From a virus, in the IMG/VR virus record IMGVR_UViG_3300007760_000005, positions 1-64,000 of that record: DNA of 64,000 nucleotides. One strand, 5' to 3'. Shown one piece after another: positions 17,578-27,147 of this stretch (position 1 is its first letter; the number at the start of each line of letters is the position of its first letter). A program made the position numbers and the translations under genes. A model generated the notes under the pieces. It was not told where the DNA came from, searched no databases, and saw only the letters and a program-made list of their open reading frames with translations.

Positions 17578-19265
17578 GTAGAAAGATCGAGGAACAAGAA
17601 GGCAAAGAGGTAGCCAAGGTTCCAAATCGTGCGAAAGTCACGACAGGGAAGCCGAGAAAAATCGCAACGGGCGGGATCAAGATGGCTTCTTTCCCACAAG
17701 TGGGTGGAAGCATGACTGGGGCGGGGGGCAACTTTTATAGCCCTGAGCTTTCGACAGACTTCTTGGAGCTTCCTCAAAGTCTTGATGAACAGCGTAACTA
17801 CTATCGCTTCTTTTATCGGGCCGACCCTTTTGTAGGTCAAGCGATTGACCTACACACAGAGCTTCCCCTGAGCAAACTTCGGTTGAATATCCCGAAAGCG
17901 GAAGATCACCAATTAGCGGAGAAAGCGTTGGCCTTTTGCCAGAAATGGTCAAAGAGCACGGGGCTGCTGCATCGGCTGATTGAGATTGTCCATGACTATC
18001 ATTTGATTGGAGAGGTGTTTATCTTTGTTGAAGACACCTCCCCGGACATGCCCCAAGATATTCGACAAGAAGAAGTCCGTGTTTTGAATGACGAGACTCA
18101 AGAGGTGGATGTCCAATGGCACGAGCGACCAGACGCAGATGATCGAGCCGTTACTTGGCTAAAGGAGAACTACAATGGTTGGACTGCCATTCGTATATTG
18201 CCTCCCGAACAAGTCCACATGGAAGCGTTTCCTTTTACGGATGAAAGGATTGTTGAGCTTATCCCTGACTCGAAGACCAAGGATCTGATCAACCAAGCGG
18301 ATATGGGCGACTCCAACGCCAAGCGTGTTGTGGATTCGATGCCCTCCGATGTGGTCAATTCAATTCGAGGCGGCCAGAACATTTCCTTGAACACAGACCC
18401 CGAAGCGGGGTCGTTCGTTTACTACATGTCCCGCAAAAAGAGCCAATACGAGGCCCGTGGACACTCGATCCTCGAACGCTGTATCCGAACATTGGTGTTT
18501 AGGGACAAGCTCCGACAGGCTCAGACTTCTATCGCCAGCCGCCACATGACCCCCATTCGAGTGATTTATGCCGAAGGTATGGATATTCAGGATGTTGAGG
18601 AGTTACGGGATCAGGTGGACCTATCTCTACAAGACCCCGACTACTCAATCATCGCCAACTTCGAGATTCGTTGGGAAGAAATGGGGGCGGATCAACGCCT
18701 GTTGGATTTGACCACTGAGTATGACCTGACTGACCGCCAGCTATATGCGGGCCTTGGGGTAACGGAGTCTTTGCTTTCAGGTGAGTCTTCGTATTCGGGG
18801 GATAGGATCAACCTTGAGGTGATCAACACTCGCTATATGTTGCTTCGGGAACTCCTCCAAGATTTCATTGAAGAGTACGTTTTCAAGCCGATGTGTGCTC
18901 GCATGGGGTTCGTTGAGACGGATGAGGACGGGTTGGAGAATGTGATTTACCCTAAACTCTCGTTCACTCGATTGGCCTTGCGGGACAACTCAGATACTTT
19001 CGATGCCTTGTTCAACCTTTATCAAAAGGGAAGTCTCGATATCGACATTATCTTGGAGTTGCTAAATATCGACCCAGAGACAACCAAGCTCAAACTACAA
19101 CGGGATCTATTCACTTTGAACGACTCCTCTTTCAATGAGGTTATGCGGTCAGTGTACAGTGAGGTTGGTCGGGCTTTGGCCGAAAGCTCTGATGTGGCTC
19201 AGAAGGTCGCTGAGAGCATGGGCTTGGAGTACGAGAAGAAGGACGATGGCGGTAGCCGCTTCTAA
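17574..19265 (+). CDS. Portal protein
   Basis: The 563-residue protein has the portal-type core: LDEQRNYYRFFYRADPFVGQAIDLHTELPL near 65-95, long helices in QLYAGLGVTESLLSGESSYSGDRINLEVINTRYM, and the clip-to-crown helical region at the C-terminus. The length is usual for portals of large myovirus- and siphovirus-type phages. The portal forms the dodecameric vertex for DNA entry and tail attachment. Its place after terminase agrees. No fusion or truncation is visible. Confidence 0.85.
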   Translation: MSRKIEEQEGKEVAKVPNRAKVTTGKPRKIATGGIKMASFPQVGGSMTGAGGNFYSPELSTDFLELPQSLDEQRNYYRFFYRADPFVGQAIDLHTELPLSKLRLNIPKAEDHQLAEKALAFCQKWSKSTGLLHRLIEIVHDYHLIGEVFIFVEDTSPDMPQDIRQEEVRVLNDETQEVDVQWHERPDADDRAVTWLKENYNGWTAIRILPPEQVHMEAFPFTDERIVELIPDSKTKDLINQADMGDSNAKRVVDSMPSDVVNSIRGGQNISLNTDPEAGSFVYYMSRKKSQYEARGHSILERCIRTLVFRDKLRQAQTSIASRHMTPIRVIYAEGMDIQDVEELRDQVDLSLQDPDYSIIANFEIRWEEMGADQRLLDLTTEYDLTDRQLYAGLGVTESLLSGESSYSGDRINLEVINTRYMLLRELLQDFIEEYVFKPMCARMGFVETDEDGLENVIYPKLSFTRLALRDNSDTFDALFNLYQKGSLDIDIILELLNIDPETTKLKLQRDLFTLNDSSFNEVMRSVYSEVGRALAESSDVAQKVAESMGLEYEKKDDGGSRF

Positions 19266-19323
19266 TACAGGTGTCCTCCATAGTCTGCCTATCATCTTTC
19301 AACGGTAGGTGTATTACCGACCG

Positions 19324-22300
19324 ATGAAGGATGCTTTTGTGACCCTTACCACACAACATAAAGACACAGTTCAAAGGGTTGTCTCAGCCTTCCACAAGAA
19401 ATCTGTGTCCAGCCAACACTCGACCGCTCTAATGCGGTGGATGGCAGAGGCTGTGGGCCGTCTTGGTCCTGATGTGGGAAAGCATGTGTATGTGGTGGGC
19501 GGGGCTGTCCGAAACTTCGTAATCGACCAACCCATTAAAGATGTGGATATGGTCATAGACTCAAAACACTTGGGTAAAGACTCGGCTTGGCTCGCCAAGC
19601 GGTTAGAGCGCATGATTCCAGCCTCTACGGAGTTGATCACGGACAACTACGGAGTTGCCAAGATTGTAGTGAAAAGTTCGTGGGTTGTGGACGGTGTGGA
19701 CCTCAGTGAGTTTAGTGCCGAGGGCGATGCTGCCATTGAGATCGTTAACGCTCGGTCAGAGACTTATTCGGACGATTCCGGCGGGGGGTACAAACCCTCT
19801 GTTGAATGGTCTGGGATCAAAGAAGATATCATGCGGAGGGACTTCACCTTCAACACGTTGATGTGGCGGCTATCGGATTTAGCGAAGGGTCCAGATAAAG
19901 CCGAGATCATTGATATGACGGGTTGCGGCTTGGAGGATTTGAAGGCAGGTGAAGCACGTTGCCCCCTTGACCCTGACACGACTTTTCAAGATGACCCGAC
20001 TCGAATGCTTCGAGCAATCAAGTTCTTGGTCAAATATGGCCTGAAGATACCACCAGATACCGTAGCTTCAATCCGCCGTAAGCGGATGGCCCTCCTGAAA
20101 GTAAGCCCCTCTCGTGTGGCCCAGGAGTTATTCAAGCTATTGGAAGAGAATACGTGGAAACAAACATTGGCCCAACTTGACCGTTTGGGGTTGATTGAGC
20201 CGCTGAAGGTGATGCTTCAAAAGGACAAGATGTTTGCCGCCACCATGAAAGGGAGGGCTGCGAAATTGCCAGTTCAGTTTTTCTTTACGTTGACCGACCT
20301 CGGCCTGCCCGTTCGCCACGATCTCGGATTTCTTGATGCGGCGGGCCGTAAGCGGGTTGCTGATATTGCGTTTGAGATGACCCGTGAGGAGCAAGACCAT
20401 CTTGTTTCGGCTTTGAAGAATCCCGGTAATGCCATCAAAGATAAGAGCTTCATGCCAATGTTGGCGAAAGAGAAGGGCATTGAGAAAAAGGATTTGAAGT
20501 CTTTTTTCCCAAGAGTACAGGAGCTTTCTCGCTTGGTTCTTTTAGAGAACCCGGAGCTTTTGAAATCCCCAAATCAGTTGAAAAGTGAGATTCGCCGTTC
20601 AGTAGACAAGTTGCGGTTAGCCAGTTTGCTTCCGATTATGTCGCCGTGGTTCAACCTTCGAGAAGTGGTCAAACAATGCGTTTTATTGGAGGATCACCTC
20701 TTTCATCCCCGCAAACGCTGTCCAGATTGTATAGCGAAGCATTTTTTGACTATCGAAGGCTTTTTAGAAGAGGCCGTTACGCTCGATAAAATCAACGAGG
20801 TTTGGGAAACAAACCAAACAGATTTATCGCAGATGGCGGATCGTATTCGATTGCTTCAGCGGGCATGGTTGGAGGAGTCCGACCCCCAATGGATAGCGCA
20901 AGCCCTTCGCTCAATTCGGAAGGAACTCGACCCCACTGCTCTTTTAGGTGTTTATCGACAGGCTAATATAGAGCGTGTTGTAGATCGCTCGTATCCGTGT
21001 CCTCATGAAGAAACACTGAAAATGGGTGGTTTGAAACGATGGTTGATGAACCTCTTGTCGAGAGCGACAACGGTGAAGGCTGTCCACGATTGGGGCGTTG
21101 CTGACGTTACGAAAGGCTCTCATGACATTGGAGGAATGATCCCCCAAGGATTTGTTTGGCAAATCGGTAAGGAGTGGTGGGCTTCCCCCGGAGATTCAAA
21201 CACCCCTAAACGCTTCACCAACGAATCCGCTGCGGTCAACGCCGTTCGCTTTCATAGGGTAGCGACAAAAACTCTCGCTGAGAAAGAAGACGAAGAAGCG
21301 GGCCGCCTTGTGCGACCCTCTCCGAAGAAGAAGCCCCCACGCAAAGACTTACGAAAAGAGCGTGTGGATGCGGAAGATTCGGACGTTGAGGATCTTGGGG
21401 CTGAAGGCGATGACGATTTGAGCATGAACTATAAGCGAATTGCTCAACGGTGGCTGACTGCTGACGGGATTGAAGAGTTGGGGGATGACGAAGGCTTCAA
21501 AGCCACTAAAGGGGATAAGACCGAACACTTTTCAACACGAGAAGAAGCCGAAGCATGGTTGGCCGAAGACCCCGGAGAAGATGACGATGAAGGCGGGGGT
21601 GGAGAAGAAGAAATCGGGGACGGGCCAGAGGTAGCTAAGGTCGATTCGGAAGAGTCGATCCCAGAAGGGCTTAAAGGGCTTTTGGATTTAGAGGCGTTTG
21701 ATGACCCCGAAACAGACTTTCCAAGGCCAGATGTGTCTGTGTCCGGTCCCGTTGATGGGAAATACACAATCACGGTTGATCATGTGGACGGAACAAAAGA
21801 TGAGGTGTCTTTAGACCCGTCTACCGAAGAGGGTTTAGACCTCTTACAAACATTTCCTGAACAGGTCATTGAAACCCAAAGGGTCAAAAACAAACAACAC
21901 GTTGAGGAAGAATTAGCGTCTCGTGAAGAGTTGGCTTCTCGATTAGAGGCTTTGCTACCAGACTTGGTGGAGGCGTTGGAGGAAAACGCAATCTTGTCGG
22001 AAGCGTTTGACTTTGGAGCTTTCGAGGCCGCTTTTGAAGCTGAAACCGAAGGGTTGAAGCAAAACCCTATGAAGCTCATCGATGCACGGGCAGCTTTGAG
22101 TGGGGAGTATGCGGCAGAGAGGTTTTTTGAGGATGAGGGTTCCCCCGCAGCTTTTATAGGGGAGGCCCTTGCCCGTGCGGAATATGCCAAGAAAACCTAC
22201 TTTAACCCAGCTAAAGACCTTTCAGACCCTAAAGATAAGTCAGAACTCACAAAAGATGCTCGCTTCGCTCAGGTTTCCTCAACCATAGAAGATTCTCGGA

Positions 22301-23085
22301 AGTATTCTGGGGACGACCGCCAAGTGCTTGTAATGGCGTTAGAAGCAGAGGCCGATACTTTACCTGAGAGGTCAAAGCGAGTCGCTGAGATTGAAGCCAG
22401 AATTGAGGGTCACCATTTAGCGGCGATCCTTAAAGGACATGAATCCCCCGGTGGGGTGTCTCCGAGTAAAGAAACCAAACGGTTTGTTCGGAAGATGGCA
22501 GAAACAGAGGACGGCCACGCCGCCTTATGTACCCCATTACAAGAGTGGCATACCCAAGAGAGTCGTGAGGTCTTTTTTGCAGTCATGGAAGAAGTTCCAG
22601 ACGAGCAGTTTCAAGATTTCTTCGATTCGGCCACCCCGTCCGGGATCATGGCGGGCCGAGTTCCTTTGGGACATGACCCAGAAGAAAGAGGGACGTTACG
22701 AGATTGGGCGATGGCAATGGCGTTGGATAGCATCACAGTGTACTCCCCCCTGCTCGCTGAAATAGGCTTACAAGAGGAAGATGGGGGCGATTTCGCATAC
22801 TTAGAGGCGTGTAAAGGTCTGATTAAAGAGGCTCACGACAATTTGCTCAACGAAGAAGAGCCACCGGAGGACATTGGGGGGACACTTCGGAAAAGTATTT
22901 CCGCCACCGTCCTCTCGATTTTCGCTGAAAAAAAGCAAGACCAAGAGAAATTGTCAGATGACCTATTTCTTTTGGCGGATAAAGTTCGGGAACACGCCGA
23001 CACAGGCAACGCCGAAGCATTGTCACAAAAGACGCTTCCGCCCCCGCCCCCTCCATTCGGGGGAAGGCGGAAAGAAAATAAATGA
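19324..23085 (+). CDS. Giant protein with CCA/poly(A)-type nucleotidyltransferase domain
   Basis: The 1253-residue protein begins with a class II tRNA nucleotidyltransferase/poly(A) polymerase head. Seen are GGAVRNF (59-65), metal-binding DVDMVID (73-79), RRDFTFNTLMW (171-181) and DDPTRMLRAIKFLVKYGL (223-240), all in family order. A CPDC..KH segment (about 457) follows, then a Trp-rich patch. A Met-Asn-Tyr with tag helix KRIAQRWLTADG lies near 700, then an acidic linker and a long helical C-terminal half. Bacterial CCA enzymes are about 400 residues, so two thirds is phage-specific. It sits between portal and protease, where enzymes of RNA metabolism are unexpected. ATG 19324 is chosen; GTG 19309 is possible. 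Confidence 0.75.
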   Translation: MKDAFVTLTTQHKDTVQRVVSAFHKKSVSSQHSTALMRWMAEAVGRLGPDVGKHVYVVGGAVRNFVIDQPIKDVDMVIDSKHLGKDSAWLAKRLERMIPASTELITDNYGVAKIVVKSSWVVDGVDLSEFSAEGDAAIEIVNARSETYSDDSGGGYKPSVEWSGIKEDIMRRDFTFNTLMWRLSDLAKGPDKAEIIDMTGCGLEDLKAGEARCPLDPDTTFQDDPTRMLRAIKFLVKYGLKIPPDTVASIRRKRMALLKVSPSRVAQELFKLLEENTWKQTLAQLDRLGLIEPLKVMLQKDKMFAATMKGRAAKLPVQFFFTLTDLGLPVRHDLGFLDAAGRKRVADIAFEMTREEQDHLVSALKNPGNAIKDKSFMPMLAKEKGIEKKDLKSFFPRVQELSRLVLLENPELLKSPNQLKSEIRRSVDKLRLASLLPIMSPWFNLREVVKQCVLLEDHLFHPRKRCPDCIAKHFLTIEGFLEEAVTLDKINEVWETNQTDLSQMADRIRLLQRAWLEESDPQWIAQALRSIRKELDPTALLGVYRQANIERVVDRSYPCPHEETLKMGGLKRWLMNLLSRATTVKAVHDWGVADVTKGSHDIGGMIPQGFVWQIGKEWWASPGDSNTPKRFTNESAAVNAVRFHRVATKTLAEKEDEEAGRLVRPSPKKKPPRKDLRKERVDAEDSDVEDLGAEGDDDLSMNYKRIAQRWLTADGIEELGDDEGFKATKGDKTEHFSTREEAEAWLAEDPGEDDDEGGGGEEEIGDGPEVAKVDSEESIPEGLKGLLDLEAFDDPETDFPRPDVSVSGPVDGKYTITVDHVDGTKDEVSLDPSTEEGLDLLQTFPEQVIETQRVKNKQHVEEELASREELASRLEALLPDLVEALEENAILSEAFDFGAFEAAFEAETEGLKQNPMKLIDARAALSGEYAAERFFEDEGSPAAFIGEALARAEYAKKTYFNPAKDLSDPKDKSELTKDARFAQVSSTIEDSRKYSGDDRQVLVMALEAEADTLPERSKRVAEIEARIEGHHLAAILKGHESPGGVSPSKETKRFVRKMAETEDGHAALCTPLQEWHTQESREVFFAVMEEVPDEQFQDFFDSATPSGIMAGRVPLGHDPEERGTLRDWAMAMALDSITVYSPLLAEIGLQEEDGGDFAYLEACKGLIKEAHDNLLNEEEPPEDIGGTLRKSISATVLSIFAEKKQDQEKLSDDLFLLADKVREHADTGNAEALSQKTLPPPPPPFGGRRKENK

Positions 23086-23220
23086 AGTCTCGGTTCAATG
23101 GCTTTCCTATATCACCGCCCTTTTATTGAGGGCTACCCATGTGAAAGGTGAGCCATCTTTCGCAGGGGTATTCTCCTGCGTAGACCTTTAGGGAACAACT
23201 AATTTTTAGGAGGATACATC

Positions 23221-23802
23221 ATGGCCCTAACAAAAGAAGCCGCACAAGCTATTACCGCCGATCTGGACCGTCTGGCCCAACTCTTTGAGGCAGACCACAA
23301 AGCACTTGGTATTCCAACCAATGTTGCGAAGGACTTCGCATACCGATGCGATCTGCTTTCCGACTTCGTTGAGAAGCGTTCCAATGAGGAGTCTGACTCC
23401 ATTCAGAAGGAATTCAATCAGGAAGTGGATACTCAGCACGAGTCGGATGAGCCTTATATGGCCACTAAGACCCATCAGGATGAGCTTTATGAGCTTGGAA
23501 ATATGGTCGAGAGTGGTGGTCTTGGCAAAGCAGCCCTAAAGGAGATCGCCGCAAAAGTCGCTGAACTCTTGAAGGCATCCGATGAGGATGAGGACGAGAA
23601 GGACGCTGATGACGAGGAAGAAGAAGATGCCGACAAGAAGGCAACTTTGGTCAACCTTGCTAATAGCCTCCTCCGATTGGCTGGTGACGACGAAGACGCT
23701 GACGAAGGCGACGAAGACGCTGACGAAGGCGACGATGGGGATGATGAGGACGCTGATGAAGGTGGCAAGGAAGCCTCTTTCGCTCACGGTTATGCCCTTT
23801 AG
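23221..23802 (+). CDS. Acidic head-assembly-type protein with Asp/Glu repeats
   Basis: The 193-residue protein has a helical N-terminal half (ITADLDRLAQLFEADHKALGIPTNVAKDFAYRCDLLSDFVEK) and a C-terminal half dominated by Asp, Glu, Ala and Gly in DEDADEGD units, ending GGKEASFAHGYAL. Acidic repeats of this kind are typical of scaffold or core proteins. TTAGGAGGATACATC precedes ATG 23221. The 135 bases upstream hold a short GCAGG/CCTGC hairpin but no gene. Its repeats resemble those in the protein at 25733. Confidence 0.55.
   Translation: MALTKEAAQAITADLDRLAQLFEADHKALGIPTNVAKDFAYRCDLLSDFVEKRSNEESDSIQKEFNQEVDTQHESDEPYMATKTHQDELYELGNMVESGGLGKAALKEIAAKVAELLKASDEDEDEKDADDEEEEDADKKATLVNLANSLLRLAGDDEDADEGDEDADEGDDGDDEDADEGGKEASFAHGYAL
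23689..23730 (+). repeat. Two perfect 21-bp tandem copies
   Basis: Two adjacent identical 21-base units encode the DEDADEG heptads of the acidic protein. The related run at 26681-26766 encodes similar units. Confidence 0.85.
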
Positions 23803-23810
23803 GAGTTCCC

Positions 23811-24314
23811 GTGAAGCAGGCCAGCGGACAAACCCATTATCAAGAGCGGGCTACTGAGTTTGCCGTAGGGGATTATGTAGTCCCTTTCGGACATGGCTTG
23901 GATGTCGTAGGGACCATTGTGGCTCTCTACCCCGCTATTGGTATGGCTGATGTGCAGACTGCGTGGGGTGCCACACGGTATCCTGTTGAGGATCTGCAAC
24001 GGACTAACCCTGATATCTGGCTCGCACCTCCGAAGACCAACTCTGTTCCTGGCGGAGCAGGTACTGTTCCCGCCAAAAAAGCCGCAGCCTCTCCAGAGAG
24101 GGTTGCTTTGTATTGGAAAACCAAAGATCGCCAGTATCACGCTACGAAAAGTGAGTGTGATTCGGGCGTTTACGGGTGTCCTCGATGCAAAGAGGGTGGC
24201 TTGAAGAAAGCAATCTATAAGCGTAGGGAAGGTGCCAGTGAGCACCTATACGCATGTCCTAATTGCATGTTCTTGATCAAGAACTTGGACATTCACATGC
24301 ACGGGGGCGAATAG
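23811..24314 (+). CDS. Zinc-ribbon virion-block protein
   Basis: GTG 23811 follows TTTAGGAG. The 167-residue protein has an SH3-like N-terminal part (FAVGDYVVPFGHGLDVVGTIVALYP ... TRYPVEDLQRTNPDIW). A C-terminal zinc ribbon follows, with CPRC and CPNC flanking GGLKKAIYKRREGASEHLYA. It sits just before the protease in the head block. It may bind nucleic acid or act in assembly; function is unknown. Confidence 0.55.
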   Translation: MKQASGQTHYQERATEFAVGDYVVPFGHGLDVVGTIVALYPAIGMADVQTAWGATRYPVEDLQRTNPDIWLAPPKTNSVPGGAGTVPAKKAAASPERVALYWKTKDRQYHATKSECDSGVYGCPRCKEGGLKKAIYKRREGASEHLYACPNCMFLIKNLDIHMHGGE

Positions 24315-24315
24315 T

Positions 24316-25704
24316 ATGGCTTTTCTAAAGTATGCGAAGGCGAAAGTAGTATCTCCACAACTCTCTCCGAAGAGTTGGCAGAAGATTCGCACAGCGGCAC
24401 AGGACACAGAACTTGCTACGAAGGTTTCCGCACGAGCGGCGGAGCTTCTTGGGTCGAGCTTTGATCCCAAAGATCACCTTTTGACCCATGCGACGATTGT
24501 TTGCTCGGTGGATGTTGAAGATGTCCCCGGAGTAAAGGTCGGGTCTTCTCAAGAAGATGGTCAACAAGTGGTCCGTAACTATACGGATTATAGGATCGTT
24601 CCTGATTGCGATAAGTTCATCAATAATAATCTGGATGCTTGGAGCCGTGAGGTTCTAATGAAGTCCTACAAGACTTTCATTGGGGCGCATAACTTCGTTG
24701 AGCATGTTCAGATTGAAAACCTGTCGAAAGGCAGGATCATTGATGCGGTTGCTCGTGATATTGGGGACAGCGTTTACATCGACATTCTGATTGCCACCAA
24801 TCGCAAACACACTGATTTAGTAAAGGCGATTGAGAATGGCAGAATGGCAGCTATGTCGATGGGCTGTTCGGTGGACTTTACCGTATGTACAAAATGCGGA
24901 AATGTTGCCGCCGATGAAACCGAAATGTGTGGTCATATCAAATACGAAAAGGGGAATACCTTTTTTGATGATCAAGGCCGCCAACATCGGATTGCTGAAC
25001 TCTGTGGACATCAAACCCTTGATCCCACAGGGGGAGTGACCTTCATCGAAGCCAGTTGGGTAGCAACTCCCGCATTTGCGGGTGCGGTTATGCGAAATAT
25101 TGTCTCCCCGTTGGAGATGAGCGATTCTGCGAAGAAGCAAGCTCAAGAAGTATTATCTTCCCTCCCGAAAGAATGGGCCGATGGGGGCTTGGCGAAAGCC
25201 GCAGCCTCCTCACTCGTTTTCGCTGGTTGGGATGATCCTGATGTTCCAGATGAGGTGGGTGGGGAGGAAGATGCTTCTCCACTCCAAGAACTGGAAGATA
25301 AGATTGTTGGAAAGATTCTTTCCAAAGCTCGTCAGCGTATTGAAAAGGACTTGGAGGGTGCCCCCGAAGGGGACGGCGACTCTTCAATGGCCCCGAACGA
25401 TACGCTTCAGCGGGAAGCCCGTGGCGCAGATAAACAGACGTATCTTATTGGACTACAAGCGATTTTAGACACTTCCACGAAACCTGCTGATCTTATCAAC
25501 CGGGTAGCCACCTATAACAACCATCACAAAATCATGTTTCCTGTGGAAATCTATCGAGCCGCCTTAAAACTCGGTTCAACAAAGAAGTACGACAATTTAA
25601 CTGGGTATCTAAGTGCATGTACGAGAGCACTTGGACGTAAGCCCTCTTTGACAGAAGCCAAGGCGTTAGTCCGTCTGGGCAAGCTCATCTCGCACACGGA
25701 TTAA
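24316..25704 (+). CDS. Head-maturation (prohead) protease
   Basis: The 462-residue protein has the T4 gp21-like serine protease fold signature: FIGAHNFVEHVQIENLSKGRIIDAVARDIGDSVYIDILI with the candidate catalytic His in VEH (about 131), then AMSMGCSVDF with the candidate nucleophile Ser (about 181 or 184). A Cys cluster (CTKCGNVA ... MCGHIK ... ELCGH) follows, as in related large-phage proteases. The C-terminal third is acidic then helical, possibly a scaffold-like tail. It would cleave head proteins during maturation. Position before the acidic protein and capsid supports this. The catalytic triad is inferred, not proven. Confidence 0.65.
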   Translation: MAFLKYAKAKVVSPQLSPKSWQKIRTAAQDTELATKVSARAAELLGSSFDPKDHLLTHATIVCSVDVEDVPGVKVGSSQEDGQQVVRNYTDYRIVPDCDKFINNNLDAWSREVLMKSYKTFIGAHNFVEHVQIENLSKGRIIDAVARDIGDSVYIDILIATNRKHTDLVKAIENGRMAAMSMGCSVDFTVCTKCGNVAADETEMCGHIKYEKGNTFFDDQGRQHRIAELCGHQTLDPTGGVTFIEASWVATPAFAGAVMRNIVSPLEMSDSAKKQAQEVLSSLPKEWADGGLAKAAASSLVFAGWDDPDVPDEVGGEEDASPLQELEDKIVGKILSKARQRIEKDLEGAPEGDGDSSMAPNDTLQREARGADKQTYLIGLQAILDTSTKPADLINRVATYNNHHKIMFPVEIYRAALKLGSTKKYDNLTGYLSACTRALGRKPSLTEAKALVRLGKLISHTD

Positions 25705-25732
25705 CAAAAACGCCTACAAGGAGGACTTTACC

Positions 25733-26944
25733 ATGGCAAAATCCCGAATCCGAATGACTCAACGTAATGCAGCACAACCTCCAGCCTCCTATGGCTGGGA
25801 GCCTGAGCACCCTGCTCATAAGGCCGATCCCGAAGTCGATGATTATCTGATTGATAATGACGGCAACGGTACTGGCTCTGAGCCGAGTGACTTCGCTGAA
25901 GATGTTGCACCTGGCCCCTACGCACAGGGACCGGCCCCCGCCTCGTATGGCTGGGATCCCGATCACCCCGCAGCGAAGGCTGATGCCAAGGGTGCCGCAC
26001 CTTCCGAGAAGAAGGCCGCTATGCAGCGTAAAGCTGCCGAGCGTAAGGCTGCCAAGTGTATCCGTATTGCACAGGCCCTTTTGGGTAAGGCCGCTACTGC
26101 GGAGACTGTGGAAGATCAGGCCGTAGACTTTATGGACCTGACCCGTGATGCCATCAACGCCACCATGGATCGTCTTTCTGCCGGTTTTTTGGCAGATGAT
26201 GAAGGTGATGAGGATGACAAGGAAGCCTACAGCCGTGCTCAGAACGACCCTGAACTTGGTTATGGGGGCAAGGAAGCCGACGCTGCTGATATGGTAGCCG
26301 AGGAACTGCTTGCCGCTATGTTGGCCGAAGAAGGCGAGCCAGAGCCAGAACCCGAAGCGACCCTTTTCGCTGAAGAGGACGAGCCTGTGGCTTGTGGTAT
26401 GGAAGCTGAAGCCCCCGAAGGCTTGGAAGCTGGTGATGACGAAGTTGAGGCGATGTTGGCTGAAATGCTGGCTCCCGAAGCCGACGCTCTTGACGAGGCT
26501 CTTGAAGAAGAGGCTCCTCTCTTGGAAGACGACGGTGCTCCGATGGGTGCTCCGATGGACGACATGGGTGGAGAGATTGGCCTTGAGATGGTTGCTGATG
26601 AAGATCCTATGGGTCTTGGCGATCAGATCGAAGCCAACGATGATCTTCTTGCACAGCTTTTCGGTGGCAAGACCGCAGACGATGAGGATGCGGATGAAGG
26701 TGACGACGATGCCGACGAAGGTGACGACGATGCCGATGCCGACGAAGGTGACGACGAGGGTGGCAAGGAAGCGGCTGTGAAGCAGGCTTCGGCTAAAAAG
26801 GCCAACTTGAAGCCCAAGGCTCGCAAGGCCAGTAAGGGTGCCAAGTCTCTTGGTACGGTTACCAAACAGGCAACTTCAGAGGTCAACGATCTCTCGAAGC
26901 TCTGGGCGGTGGCTCCTGATGTCTCGGATGTTTTCGGCAACTAA
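25733..26944 (+). CDS. Acidic assembly/scaffold-type protein with duplicated PASYGW motif
   Basis: The 403-residue protein has two copies of a short motif near the N-terminus, PASYGWEPEHPAHKAD and PASYGWDPDHPAAKAD, then a basic helix (AAMQRKAAERKAAKCIRIAQALLGK). A long Glu/Asp-rich central region follows, then DEDADEGDD repeats and a basic tail. Such strongly acidic, repetitive proteins before the capsid gene are typical of scaffolds or cores degraded by the protease. CAAGGAGGACTTTACC precedes the ATG. The gene ends at a strong terminator. Confidence 0.6.
   Translation: MAKSRIRMTQRNAAQPPASYGWEPEHPAHKADPEVDDYLIDNDGNGTGSEPSDFAEDVAPGPYAQGPAPASYGWDPDHPAAKADAKGAAPSEKKAAMQRKAAERKAAKCIRIAQALLGKAATAETVEDQAVDFMDLTRDAINATMDRLSAGFLADDEGDEDDKEAYSRAQNDPELGYGGKEADAADMVAEELLAAMLAEEGEPEPEPEATLFAEEDEPVACGMEAEAPEGLEAGDDEVEAMLAEMLAPEADALDEALEEEAPLLEDDGAPMGAPMDDMGGEIGLEMVADEDPMGLGDQIEANDDLLAQLFGGKTADDEDADEGDDDADEGDDDADADEGDDEGGKEAAVKQASAKKANLKPKARKASKGAKSLGTVTKQATSEVNDLSKLWAVAPDVSDVFGN
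26681..26766 (+). repeat. Degenerate Asp/Glu-coding tandem repeats
   Basis: Imperfect tandem units encode DEDADEGDD-type repeats. They resemble those at 23689-23730 in a different gene, ending likewise in GGKEA. Confidence 0.7.
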
Positions 26945-26970
26945 AAGTCGCTGATTATCCCTTGATTCGT

Positions 26971-27010
26971 AAAACCCCCCCGTTGTTTTTTCGCAACGGG
27001 GGGGTTTTTG
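26971..27010 (+). terminator. Strong intrinsic terminator before decoration/capsid genes
   Basis: A long stem of AAAACCCCCCCGTTG and its complement CAACGGGGGGGTTTTT closes over a T-rich loop and ends in Ts. It separates the scaffold gene from the capsid pair, implying the capsid pair has its own promoter in 27011-27140. Confidence 0.9.
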
Positions 27011-27147
27011 TTCAATAGGCCGTCAATAGGCGAGTCTTATACATAGGGGCTGCTCGTCCCTTTTGAAAGAGCACCGCCTTAGAGATTTTTTTGGGGCGTT
27101 TTTCAACCACCCTCCCGAACAGGGAGTAAAGCCAGAAGGAGAATATC

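Noticed and set aside
22874-23191. 105-codon plus-strand frame over the end of the 1253-residue gene and the gap to 23221
   Set aside because: Mostly inside a conserved coding frame with no start signal; low-complexity translation.
26310-26780. Long alternate frame over the acidic protein
   Set aside because: GC-rich repetitive DNA keeps other frames open; the main frame has the ribosome site and recurring motifs.
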